A stretch of DNA of 64,000 bases, from positions 1 to 64,000 of the forward strand of contig JAMCVZ010000035.1 of NCBI GenBank assembly GCA_023476565.1, read 5' to 3'. The notes below the pieces were generated by a model that saw only the letters and a program-made list of their open reading frames with translations, had not been told where the DNA came from and did not search any database. Positions 34,178 to 40,664 of the stretch are shown piece after piece. A program made the position numbers and the translations under genes. The DNA comes from Nitrospirota bacterium (GTDB lineage Bacteria > Nitrospirota > Thermodesulfovibrionia > Thermodesulfovibrionales > Dissulfurispiraceae). The number at the start of each line of letters is the position of its first letter. The stretch's first letter is position 1.

Positions 34178-35365
34178 TTACGGCAAATTGCTTATGCCGT
34201 GTTTCATCTTCCATAAGAAATATTTTTCAAAGGACACTTTGAGCCATTTGGCCCAGATGCCTTTTTTCGTGTAGGACTGCTGCCTCGGCGGGAGCACAGG
34301 GGAGGCTTTCATGAGCGCTGCCGAGTTCCCCATATCCATGAGACAGATGACTTCCAATTCGCTCTGGGGGGGCGGGGCGCTTCCTTTGATATCCGAGAAA
34401 ATTGCAGCAGAAGCTGTTTTCGCCATCTTTACGGTCATAAACCCGGTTTTTGGAACGCCGACCGGTACCGGTGTGGGTTCCGGTGGCGCTATTGCCATTG
34501 CAACACCGATCGTAAAGATATTCCGGTATTTTGTATGCCGGTAATTTTTATCAACGGGAATGAATCCCCGTGGGTTCCCGAGGGGGGCGACGGCTGGCAC
34601 GCCTTTGAACGGAGGGGCTATCATGGCAAGTTTGAAGGGTATCTTGGAGCCGTCTTTGAGCCTGATCTCTTCAGGTGTAACCTCCTCAATGGCCTGGTTT
34701 ACGATTGTCTTAATCTCCTTGTCGGCGAACTCATCCTCAAAAAATCTCTTCGAGTTGCCCATGCCGGCGACTCCCATATGCCCGAGATAGGGTTCCGAGG
34801 TAAGATAGATTAGAGGCACTTTGTGCCGCAGCTTTCTCCTTTTCAGCTCTGCATGCATCTCAAATGCAAGCTCATACGAGGGTCCGAAGCAGCTTACCAT
34901 CTGTGCCGAGCCGATAACTACCGGGCCCGGATTTTCGAGGATATGCTTCCATGTCTGCCCTGTCTTTATTGCATGGTCAAGAGTGAAGGTGCAATCAGTA
35001 TGGCCCTTTTCAGGTCCCAGGCCGGGGATCTCGTCAAATGAAAGATAGGGGCCGGTTGAAATGACGAGATAATCATAGGATATCTCCGTGCTTGCTGTAG
35101 TGACTTTCGATTTGTCGGGATCAACACCTCTTGCTGCCTCACGGATAAAGCTGATCCCTTCAGGCTTGAGGATTTCATCAACGCCGAGGGTTATATCATC
35201 AGGTCTCCTCCACCCCATTATCAGCCATGGAAGTGAAGGCAGATAAGTAAACTTGTCGTCATCACTGATAACGGTTACTTCCGCCTCTTTGCCAAGCAGC
35301 CTCCGCAGTTCAAGCGCTGCGGTAAGACCTCCGAATGATCCCCCAAGAACTACAATCCTCGTCAT
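34178..35365 (-). CDS. SQR-like FAD/NAD-binding oxidoreductase
   Basis: A 395-residue two-dinucleotide-binding flavoprotein. The N-terminal FAD site is IVVLGGSFGGLTAALEL. SQR/FCC-like features are YDYLVISTGPYLSF, VSCFGPSYELAFEMHAEL (a Cys in the position of the second catalytic Cys of sulfide:quinone reductases), NIFTIGVAMA and PVPVGVPKTGFMTVKMA. A further Cys is in EVICLMDMG. It probably oxidises sulfide to sulfane sulfur and passes electrons to quinone, though other acceptors cannot be excluded. The C-terminal amphipathic end (WLKVSFEKYFLWKMKH) suits membrane binding. The DsrH/DsrE-like genes are just upstream. Confidence 0.8.
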   Translation of the reverse strand: MTRIVVLGGSFGGLTAALELRRLLGKEAEVTVISDDDKFTYLPSLPWLIMGWRRPDDITLGVDEILKPEGISFIREAARGVDPDKSKVTTASTEISYDYLVISTGPYLSFDEIPGLGPEKGHTDCTFTLDHAIKTGQTWKHILENPGPVVIGSAQMVSCFGPSYELAFEMHAELKRRKLRHKVPLIYLTSEPYLGHMGVAGMGNSKRFFEDEFADKEIKTIVNQAIEEVTPEEIRLKDGSKIPFKLAMIAPPFKGVPAVAPLGNPRGFIPVDKNYRHTKYRNIFTIGVAMAIAPPEPTPVPVGVPKTGFMTVKMAKTASAAIFSDIKGSAPPPQSELEVICLMDMGNSAALMKASPVLPPRQQSYTKKGIWAKWLKVSFEKYFLWKMKHGISNLP

Positions 35366-35396
35366 AATTATCCCCCCTTGCTTTCAAGCTTCCTTG

Positions 35397-35678
35397 TCAA
35401 AACATTCCGATTACCTTATCTCTTTCGGTCATTAAATCAATAAGGCCATCATAATTTATACTTTTTATGCGTTGATTAGCGCTGTAGTCCCGAATACCCC
35501 TTAACCGAATGTCGTCCTCAAGCACATAAGCTGTTTTATGGAATCCCTCAAGCCGGTCCTCCTGCGCAAAATAGACTCCATTTTGCACAAGGACAATATC
35601 GGCATTCATGCTTCTGGCGATTCTCACACCACGCCTGCCTTCAGATGTATCCGGAGCACTTCTTACAATTACGAGCAT
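35397..35678 (-). CDS. DsrH/TusB-like protein, second copy
   Basis: A 93-residue protein resembling DsrH: IVLVQNGVYFAQED, AYVLEDDIRLRGI and YDGLIDLMTERDKVIGMF, the same order as in the protein at 4006. It lacks Cys. It forms a small DsrE-DsrE/F-DsrH group upstream of the SQR-like gene, so it probably works with those two as a second sulfur-relay complex. Confidence 0.7.
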   Translation of the reverse strand: MLVIVRSAPDTSEGRRGVRIARSMNADIVLVQNGVYFAQEDRLEGFHKTAYVLEDDIRLRGIRDYSANQRIKSINYDGLIDLMTERDKVIGMF

Positions 35679-35724
35679 ATTATCCTCCTCTTCTAAACCG
35701 TCAAAACCGCCTACGGTTCGGCAA

Positions 35725-36078
35725 TCAGAATATCATTGTTCTATCTGCCCCTTCGAGCATGGCAGCAATGTCGGATTCATTCACAATTCTTACTCCATCC
35801 ACAAGCTTCTCTTTTTCAAGAGATTGCTCCAGTAAAGACAGACTATCCACAAAAACCTCTATCCCCATTTCACGGCAATTATTTAACGTTGCTTCGAGAT
35901 TGGTGAATCCGGTGCCTTCGTCGTTCTGCCCTTTCCTTGCAAGCAGCACTCCCCCATCGACCATTATGAGCGCGACTTTCAAATTGCCCGACACTCCGCC
36001 GAGTGCGTGTCTTAAAGCCTCAGCCGCATTAGTATCGCCATACGGCGGCTTCCTGAGTATCATCGCTACTTTTTCCAT
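35725..36078 (-). CDS. DsrE/DsrF-like protein without the reactive CxxC
   Basis: A 117-residue DsrE-fold protein: KVAMILRKPPYGDTNAAEAL, LKVALIMVDGGVLLA and MGIEVFVDSLSLLEQ, closing with EGADRTMIF. Where active DsrE proteins have Cys after the second core strand it has Asp-Ser, so it may be a structural partner of the UGA-containing DsrE encoded just upstream. GGAGGGGAT precedes the ATG. Confidence 0.72.
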   Translation of the reverse strand: MEKVAMILRKPPYGDTNAAEALRHALGGVSGNLKVALIMVDGGVLLARKGQNDEGTGFTNLEATLNNCREMGIEVFVDSLSLLEQSLEKEKLVDGVRIVNESDIAAMLEGADRTMIF

Positions 36079-36087
36079 ATCCCCTCC

Positions 36088-36444
36088 CTATGCCCCGATA
36101 TTGAGCCAGACATCACTTTCTCCCATAGTCTTGAAGAGACTCTTGAGAGAGCCCATTTCTGTTCCATCGATAAAGTCCTCTTTTGCCGCACGGCGAAAGT
36201 TCATGCAACCGCCTCAAAGATAGACTCTAATGCCTTTCCGGAGCAGCGAGGAGAATTCCTCTTCGGCATTCGTTATGCCTTTTGCCCTCTGCTTTTGTAA
36301 AAAGCAGTAAATTCCATCAGCCGATGCGATGAGATTGACCGTGTGTCCCTTGTTCAATGCGGACTCTGCAATGCGGACAGTTGTCAACGTGTTCTCATGA
36401 GAATAGGGAGATGTTGATAAAAATAAGGTAATCGCCTTTGCCAT
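36088..36444 (-). CDS. DsrE-family protein with in-frame UGA, probable selenoprotein
   Basis: Read through one TGA (36214-36216), this frame gives a 118-residue DsrE protein ending at TAG 36088-36090. Residues 1-76 (AITLFLSTSPYSHENTL, IAESALNKGHTVNLIAS) and 78-118 (GGCMNFRRAAKEDFIDGTEM, ESDVWLNIGA) match the start and end of the DsrE at 4316. The TGA is codon 77, aligned with that protein's Cys78, so CEAC becomes U-G-G-C. This suggests selenocysteine at the reactive position of a UxxC motif. A candidate hairpin follows at 36185-36209. Without readthrough the product would be a 76-residue protein lacking its active site. A nonsense mutation is the alternative. AAGGAGG precedes the ATG. Confidence 0.75.
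36185..36209 (-). promoter_or_regulatory. Candidate SECIS-like hairpin after the UGA
   Basis: Starting five bases after the TGA, GTTGCATG can pair with CGTGCGGC (8 bp, three of them G-T) around the loop AACTTTCGC. A second weak stem, AAAG-AGGA-CTTT, lies about 31 bases after the TGA. Neither is an ideal bacterial SECIS, so this is only a candidate. Confidence 0.35.
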
Positions 36445-36482
36445 GTTACCCTCCTTTTTGGTTTAATTTGAGTAATTATTAA

Positions 36483-36627
36483 CACGAGTTACGCACTGTA
36501 TGCGGTACATGAGTAAGGGGACTGTCCCTATTTACCAACAGCAGGTGGTTTACCACGGACGAAGCAGCAGCGGAGTCGTAGAATAGGGACTGTCCCCGGA
36601 GCACCCGAGTGATATGCGTAAGTCGTG
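36483..36627. repeat. Outer imperfect palindrome containing a GGGGACTGTCCC element
   Basis: CACGAGTTACGC (36483-36494) pairs with GCGTAAGTCGTG (36616-36627) with one mismatch. The GGGGACTGTCCC element (36517-36597) lies between them, so one element may have inserted in another. This occupies most of the gap between arsR and the UGA-containing dsrE gene. Confidence 0.55.
36517..36597 (+). repeat. GGGGACTGTCCC palindromic element, copy A
   Basis: It begins GGGGACTGTCCCTATT and ends GAATAGGGACTGTCCCC, inverted copies with a single central difference. The core reads TACCAACAGCAGGTGG.. to ..GGAGTCGTAG. The left flank CATGAGTAAG is shared with copy B. Confidence 0.9.
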
Positions 36628-36646
36628 ATAATAATTCCTGTCTTCA

Positions 36647-37012
36647 TCAGCGTATCCTTTCTCCCGTGCAAGTCTCTTTCCTGGTTACCGGACAGCATGC
36701 AGGCGCCGGCAAGTCATATTCATACTCTCTCTTTAATAACTCAAGTATATCCGGGATCATTGGATCTTTAAGAAAATAGCATCTTAGCCTTCCGTCAACA
36801 AAATATTCAATTAACCCATGTCTTCTGAGAATTGATAAATGCTGGGATACATTGGACTGGCTTATCTCAAGGAATTCCTCGAAATCACTCACACATCTTA
36901 TGCCCTTGGTAAGCTCGTCCAGTATCTTCATCCTGACAGGATGAGCAATAACTTTTAGCAGCTCCAATTTCCCCACCCCAAAAAACATCCTCTCTCCCTT
37001 GGATACATTCAT
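36647..37012 (-). CDS. ArsR-family transcriptional repressor
   Basis: A 121-residue winged-helix regulator: VIAHPVRMKILDELTKG, SDFEEFLEISQSNVSQHLSI (recognition helix) and LIEYFVDGRLRCYFLKD. Cysteines that might sense sulfur or metal are in GIRCVSDF (the position of the first Cys of the ArsR CVC motif), in RCYF and in PACCPVTRKETC. Reactive-sulfur sensors of the SqrR/BigR type are ArsR proteins using two Cys, so a persulfide sensor is plausible here, not shown. ATG 36988 (MFFGVGK), preceded by GGGAGAGAGG, is an alternative start. It stands at the head of the sulfur cluster. Confidence 0.85.
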   Translation of the reverse strand: MNVSKGERMFFGVGKLELLKVIAHPVRMKILDELTKGIRCVSDFEEFLEISQSNVSQHLSILRRHGLIEYFVDGRLRCYFLKDPMIPDILELLKREYEYDLPAPACCPVTRKETCTGERIR

Positions 37013-37042
37013 GGATTAAAATATATTAATATTTGAATGTAT
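37003..37042 (-). promoter_or_regulatory. Operator-like inverted repeat upstream of arsR
   Basis: ATACATTCA (37003-37011) and TGAATGTAT (37034-37042) are perfect 9-base inverted arms around an AT-rich centre. They overlap the -10 region and the start codon, a typical position for an autorepressing ArsR protein. Confidence 0.6.
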
Positions 37043-37049
37043 TTGTCAA
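37020..37049 (-). promoter_or_regulatory. Promoter of arsR and possibly the sulfur cluster
   Basis: On the minus strand TTGACA (37049-37044) is followed at 17-18 bases by ATATAT/TATATT (about 37025-37020). The spacing and the perfect -35 box fit a housekeeping sigma factor. The operator-like repeat overlaps it. Confidence 0.7.
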
Positions 37050-37345
37050 GGGGAAAATAAAATTAGGGGAAATTCAATTGCGAATCTCTTTATTCCTCCC
37101 TCCGGATAGTGCACCACAAATGACTTAAGGCTTTGATATATTAGCTTTTTTAATCTATCTAACGATTCCGGACGGGCATCGAGGAATTCCCATGTGAAAA
37201 AGGAAGGCTGCATTGATGAATTATGGCGGGATGGACAATCTTCTTGCCCTGGCGAATGGGCGACCTCAAGCCATAGCAGGCGCTTATTATTAAGCGAACG
37301 GTAACAAATCCAACAGAAGGGTGATGCCTCGCTGGCGATTTTAAA
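37046..37345 (-). pseudogene. Start-less open frame, probable gene remnant
   Basis: A minus-strand frame of about 95 codons has protein-like composition: ASEASPFCWICYRSLNNKR, LLWLEVAHSPGQEDCP, PSFFTWEFLDARPESLDRL and FVVHYPEGGIKRFAIEF. It has no start codon before an upstream stop and ends at TGA 37046-37048, within the arsR promoter. The family is not recognised. It may be the 3' end of a gene whose front was lost. Confidence 0.4.
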
Positions 37346-37373
37346 TAAAGAGGCAGTCTTTCAGAACCGCCTC
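37343..37373 (-). terminator. Terminator after the small exported protein gene
   Basis: On the minus strand GAGGCGGTTCTGAAAGACTG.. closes with CTGCCTC and TTTATTT. It lies about 40 bases past the stop of the gene at 37412. Confidence 0.7.
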
Positions 37374-37411
37374 ATCTCTCTTCTATTCCCTATAAGATTC
37401 CTTATTTGTTT

Positions 37412-37696
37412 TCAGCATCCCTCTATTGTCCTAACATCAGTAGCCACATTTCTGTTGCCTTTTACTTCGTATTTAATCTTTGTCTCATCGCCTACTTTAT
37501 ACTTTTTCAGTTTTTCTTTATTTTCGACTATGATTGTTGTATCTTTACCGCTATTTTTATCGGTAACGACAATAGCGCCTGTACTTGAGTCTATACTTTT
37601 AATGACTCCTCTGATTTTTTCCGCTGCAATTGCGTTCACAAGCATTGCCGAACAAAAAACCACTGCCAGTATGATTGTTATAAACCTTTTTCCCAT
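37412..37696 (-). CDS. Small exported beta-rich protein, paralogue 1
   Basis: A 94-residue protein with a signal peptide (FITIILAVVFCSAMLVNAIA) and a mature part EKIRGVIKSIDSSTGAIVV, VTDKNSGKDTTIIV, KYKVGDETKIKYEV, ending in TIEGC. It is clearly related to the protein at 55914-56195, with the same order and the same final Glu-Gly-Cys. AGGAGGATAAGGGAC precedes ATG 37696. The fold looks like a small OB/SH3-type barrel with a motif of alternating Asp/Lys turns. The function is unknown. Confidence 0.7.
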   Translation of the reverse strand: MGKRFITIILAVVFCSAMLVNAIAAEKIRGVIKSIDSSTGAIVVTDKNSGKDTTIIVENKEKLKKYKVGDETKIKYEVKGNRNVATDVRTIEGC

Positions 37697-37741
37697 GTCC
37701 CTTATCCTCCTCCGTTCTTCCGGATTTATTCTGAACATCAA

Positions 37742-38111
37742 TTATATTATTGCCTCCGGCAATCTTTATAATAGCCAGCTTATTATCTATTAGTTTCGAA
37801 CCTTCTTAATCATACCGGATAAAACAATTTTTGTCAATTTTAGATTGTCTCTTTCTCCTCTTTACAAAGAGGGGGAATACCGATCCAGTGGGCCGGGGAA
37901 GACCCTCGCAAGCCGACCGGGGCGCTAAAAGCGAGGATATACTTCACCTTTTGATTAAAGAAGTTGTATACTATAAAGAATCACAGGGTGGAACCGGTGA
38001 AAGGACCGGTAACATAAAAATGGATCTATGGGAATTACCACCTCTATATTTATTAAATTTGCCGGTAAAAAGTTTTACTGAGAGTCTCACCAGCCACCCC
38101 AAATTTATAAA
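37742..38111. other. Gene-free stretch with several small hairpins
   Basis: No convincing gene is seen in this ~370-base gap before the tRNA. It contains CCTCTTT-AC-AAAGAGG (37857-37872), a GC-rich patch around 37880-37930, and ACCGGT-GAAAGG-ACCGGT (37993-38010) directly after CAGGGTGGA. A 95-codon open frame (37831-38118) lacks recognisable features. It may hold an unrecognised structured RNA or remnants. Confidence 0.3.
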
Positions 38112-38190
38112 ATTCTAAACTCTAAATCCCAAATCCTGAAAGAGCTTTGGAAATTTTATTTTGGCTTGTTTGGAATTTAGGATTTAGCGC
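38112..38190. repeat. AAATCC-type palindromic element before tRNA-Arg
   Basis: CTCTAAATCCCAAATCC on the left faces GGAATTTAGGATTTAG on the right, imperfect inverted copies around a short AT-rich centre. A related copy lies at 57715-57812. Confidence 0.65.
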
Positions 38191-38210
38191 TTCGGATTTA
38201 CTTTTAATCT

Positions 38211-38284
38211 GCGCCTGTAGCTCAGTTGGATAGAGCATCGGCCTCCGAAGCCGAGGGTCGGAGGTTCGAATCCTCTCAGGCGCA
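38211..38284 (+). tRNA. tRNA-Arg (anticodon CCG)
   Basis: A full cloverleaf is visible: acceptor GCGCCTG/CAGGCGC, D-arm GCTCAGTTGGATAGAGC, anticodon stem TCGGC/GCCGA with loop CTCCGAA (anticodon CCG, codon CGG) and T-arm GGAGG-TTCGAAT-CCTCT. The discriminator is A. No CCA is encoded. Confidence 0.95.
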
Positions 38285-38294
38285 CTCTTCAAAG

Positions 38295-38404
38295 ACAGTG
38301 ACAAGTAATAAGTAATCAGCTTAGGCAAAAATCCCATAACATCCGATCCCGACACTGCTCCATTGTCTTCAACTCGTTACTTGTTACTTTTCACTTGTCG
38401 CTGC
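38295..38404. repeat. Intergenic ACGAGT-type palindromic element
   Basis: GACAGTGACAAGTAATAAGT on the left faces AACTCGTTACTTGTTAC and TTTCACTTGTCGCTG on the right. It fills the gap between the tRNA gene and the ribBA stop and could form a long hairpin in the ribBA mRNA end. Confidence 0.75.
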
Positions 38405-38406
38405 CC

Positions 38407-39621
38407 TTAGACGTTCTCGATCATGTGCCCCATTTTTTTCTTCTTGGTCTGGAGATAGATGATGTTCTTGTCGTGAGGTGTTACTTCCGCGGGCACCCGC
38501 TCTACAACTTTCAGCCCGTATCCTTCAAGCCCTACTATCTTTTTGGGGTTATTGGTAATAAGCCGCATCTTCCTCACCCCGAGGTCGACAAGTATCTGTG
38601 CCCCTATCCCGTAATCCCTCAGATCGGGCTTAAATCCGAGCTTGAGATTGGCCTCTACCGTATCGAGCCCCTTGTCCTGAAGCTCGTAGGCCCTGAGCTT
38701 GTTTGCAAGGCCGATACCGCGCCCTTCCTGGCGCATATAGAGAATGACCCCCCTGCCTTCTTTCTTTATTATCTCCATCGCCCTCTGCAACTGGTCTCCA
38801 CAGTCGCAGCGCTTTGATCCGAACACGTCCCCGGTGAGACACTCGGAATGCACTCTTACGAGCACCTTATCATCGGGCTTTAAATCACCTTTAACAAGCG
38901 CTATATGAATATTGGGGTCGACATCGTTGGCATAGGCGATAGCGGTAAAATCACCGCCATGCTTTGTAGGCATCTGGACTGTGGCTATTCTTTTGACAAA
39001 CCTTTCGGTCCGCATACGGTGCTGGATGAGGTCTTTTACCGTTATAATCTTCACCTTGTGCTCTTTGGCGAATTCCATCAACTGCGGCACCCGTGCCATT
39101 GTCCCGTCGTCGTTCATTATTTCGCAAATGACACCTGAGGGATTCATCCCTGCCAGCCTGGCGAGGTCGACAGAGCCCTCGGTCTGGCCCGCCCTTTGCA
39201 AGACTCCGCCGGGTTTCGCCTTCAATGGAAAAACATGCCCGGGTCTTGCAAGGTCTTCCGCCTTGATCTGAGGGTTTATGGCAGCCTGTATGGTAACCGC
39301 CCTGTCATGGGCCGATATGCCTGTCGTGACGCCTTTTTTCGCCTCAATGGATACGGTAAAGGCAGTGCCGAAAGATGATGTATTTTCATCGGACATCATG
39401 TGGAGCTTCAATTCCTCGACCCTTTGGGGTGTCAGGGACAGGCAGATCAGTCCCCTTCCGTATTTCGCCATGAAATTTATGGCTTCCGGGGTGACCTTTT
39501 CCGCTGCCATACAGAGGTCTCCTTCGTTTTCCCTGTCCTCGTCATCCACAAGGATAACCATCTTGCCCTTTGTGATGTCTTCCAGCGCATCCTCTATGGT
39601 ATTGAATTTGTATTTTTCCAT
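38407..39621 (-). CDS. ribBA: RibBA: DHBP synthase / GTP cyclohydrolase II
   Basis: A 404-residue bifunctional enzyme of riboflavin synthesis. The N-terminal RibB domain (1-205) has [12 protein letters not shown], the DHBP metal-binding site, and [20 protein letters not shown]. The C-terminal RibA domain has the zinc site [17 protein letters not shown] and [16 protein letters not shown]. It makes dihydroxybutanone phosphate and the pyrimidine precursor. Riboflavin synthase is encoded separately at 56357. A repeat element lies just beyond its stop. No FMN riboswitch is evident upstream. Confidence 0.96.
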   Translation of the reverse strand: MEKYKFNTIEDALEDITKGKMVILVDDEDRENEGDLCMAAEKVTPEAINFMAKYGRGLICLSLTPQRVEELKLHMMSDENTSSFGTAFTVSIEAKKGVTTGISAHDRAVTIQAAINPQIKAEDLARPGHVFPLKAKPGGVLQRAGQTEGSVDLARLAGMNPSGVICEIMNDDGTMARVPQLMEFAKEHKVKIITVKDLIQHRMRTERFVKRIATVQMPTKHGGDFTAIAYANDVDPNIHIALVKGDLKPDDKVLVRVHSECLTGDVFGSKRCDCGDQLQRAMEIIKKEGRGVILYMRQEGRGIGLANKLRAYELQDKGLDTVEANLKLGFKPDLRDYGIGAQILVDLGVRKMRLITNNPKKIVGLEGYGLKVVERVPAEVTPHDKNIIYLQTKKKKMGHMIENV

Positions 39622-39755
39622 GTAAGACCTCCCTATTACGTTTATAGCGCAAATTACTTCCGGCGCTACAACTCCGTGAACGCTCTACACTATTAACGCT
39701 TATTGAGTATAGCAAAAACATACACGGTCTTTCCAATGGCTGTACGGGGAAAAAA

Positions 39756-40664
39756 ATGGGAAGTTCTGATATAATTAACCAATTTTACGAGGAGCCTGAT
39801 ATGCAACAGCTTCAAATTGAGACGGGTAAATTCTTTAATATTCTCGGCGCCATTCTCTCCACCCTCGATATTAATGAAATACTCACAACAGTAGTAAAGG
39901 AGATCCGTTCAATACTTAATGCCGACAGGTGCACGCTCTACCTGATCGACAGGGAGAATAACGAGCTGTACTCGAAGGTCCTCCAGGCAGACAATCTCGT
40001 GGAAATTCGGGTGCCGATCATGAAAAGCAGCCTCGCCGGCTACTCGGCAACCATAGAAAAGATCATAAATATCAAAGATGCCTATGATGATGCGGAACTG
40101 AAGAGCATAGACGGCGATCTGGCGTTCAACAAATCATGGGACGAGAAGAGCGGATACAGAACGCAAAGTGTACTGGTCGTTCCCATACCTATAAAGTCGG
40201 GGAGCGAGATTATAGGCATCTTCCAGGCGCTGAATAAGCCCGGCGGTTTTTCAGACTCGGACGTGAGTACCATGGAGCAGCTTGCCTACCTGCTGGGCAT
40301 CGCGGTAAACAACGCCTTGTTGTACCAGACCATAGAGGAGGAGAAAAAGCTCAGGGAATATATTATAGACGACATCGAGGAGGGCATTTGCATCCTCGAT
40401 ACGAAGGGGCGAATACTGTCCGCCAGCAGGTTCCTTGAGGTCATGAGCGGGATGAGATATACCATAGACTCGATGACCGGAGAAAATCTCTTCGATGTAT
40501 TCCCCAGCTTTATGGGCACCGAGCTTGAGGAGAAGATAAACGATGTCCTGGCGAAAGGATACAAAATGATCGCCCAGTTGTCCGTGCTTGAGATTAAGGT
40601 CATTCCATACCTCGATGAAAAAGGCAAGGCAAGAAAATTAATCCTGATATTCACGAGGATCTGA
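39756..40664 (+). CDS. GAF-PAS domain sensor protein
   Basis: A 302-residue soluble protein. A GAF domain occupies about residues 25-185 (ILTTVVKEIRSILNADRCTL, LVVPIPIKSGSEIIGIFQAL, DVSTMEQLAYLLGIAVNNAL). A PAS-like domain follows (IIDDIEEGICILDTKGRIL, SASRFLEVMSG). There is no output domain, so it probably binds a ligand and acts through a partner. Its stop overlaps the start of the PilB-like gene (TGATG), linking it to pilus or secretion control. Confidence 0.85.
   Translation: MGSSDIINQFYEEPDMQQLQIETGKFFNILGAILSTLDINEILTTVVKEIRSILNADRCTLYLIDRENNELYSKVLQADNLVEIRVPIMKSSLAGYSATIEKIINIKDAYDDAELKSIDGDLAFNKSWDEKSGYRTQSVLVVPIPIKSGSEIIGIFQALNKPGGFSDSDVSTMEQLAYLLGIAVNNALLYQTIEEEKKLREYIIDDIEEGICILDTKGRILSASRFLEVMSGMRYTIDSMTGENLFDVFPSFMGTELEEKINDVLAKGYKMIAQLSVLEIKVIPYLDEKGKARKLILIFTRI

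Noticed and set aside
37984-38010. T-box-like sequence AGGGTGGAACCGG
   Set aside because: Resembles the T-box core, but no stem I with specifier loop, no downstream aminoacyl-tRNA synthetase or amino-acid gene, and the next hairpin is not a usual antiterminator.
39622-39755. FMN riboswitch upstream of ribBA
   Set aside because: No conserved RFN element pattern was found in the short gap.
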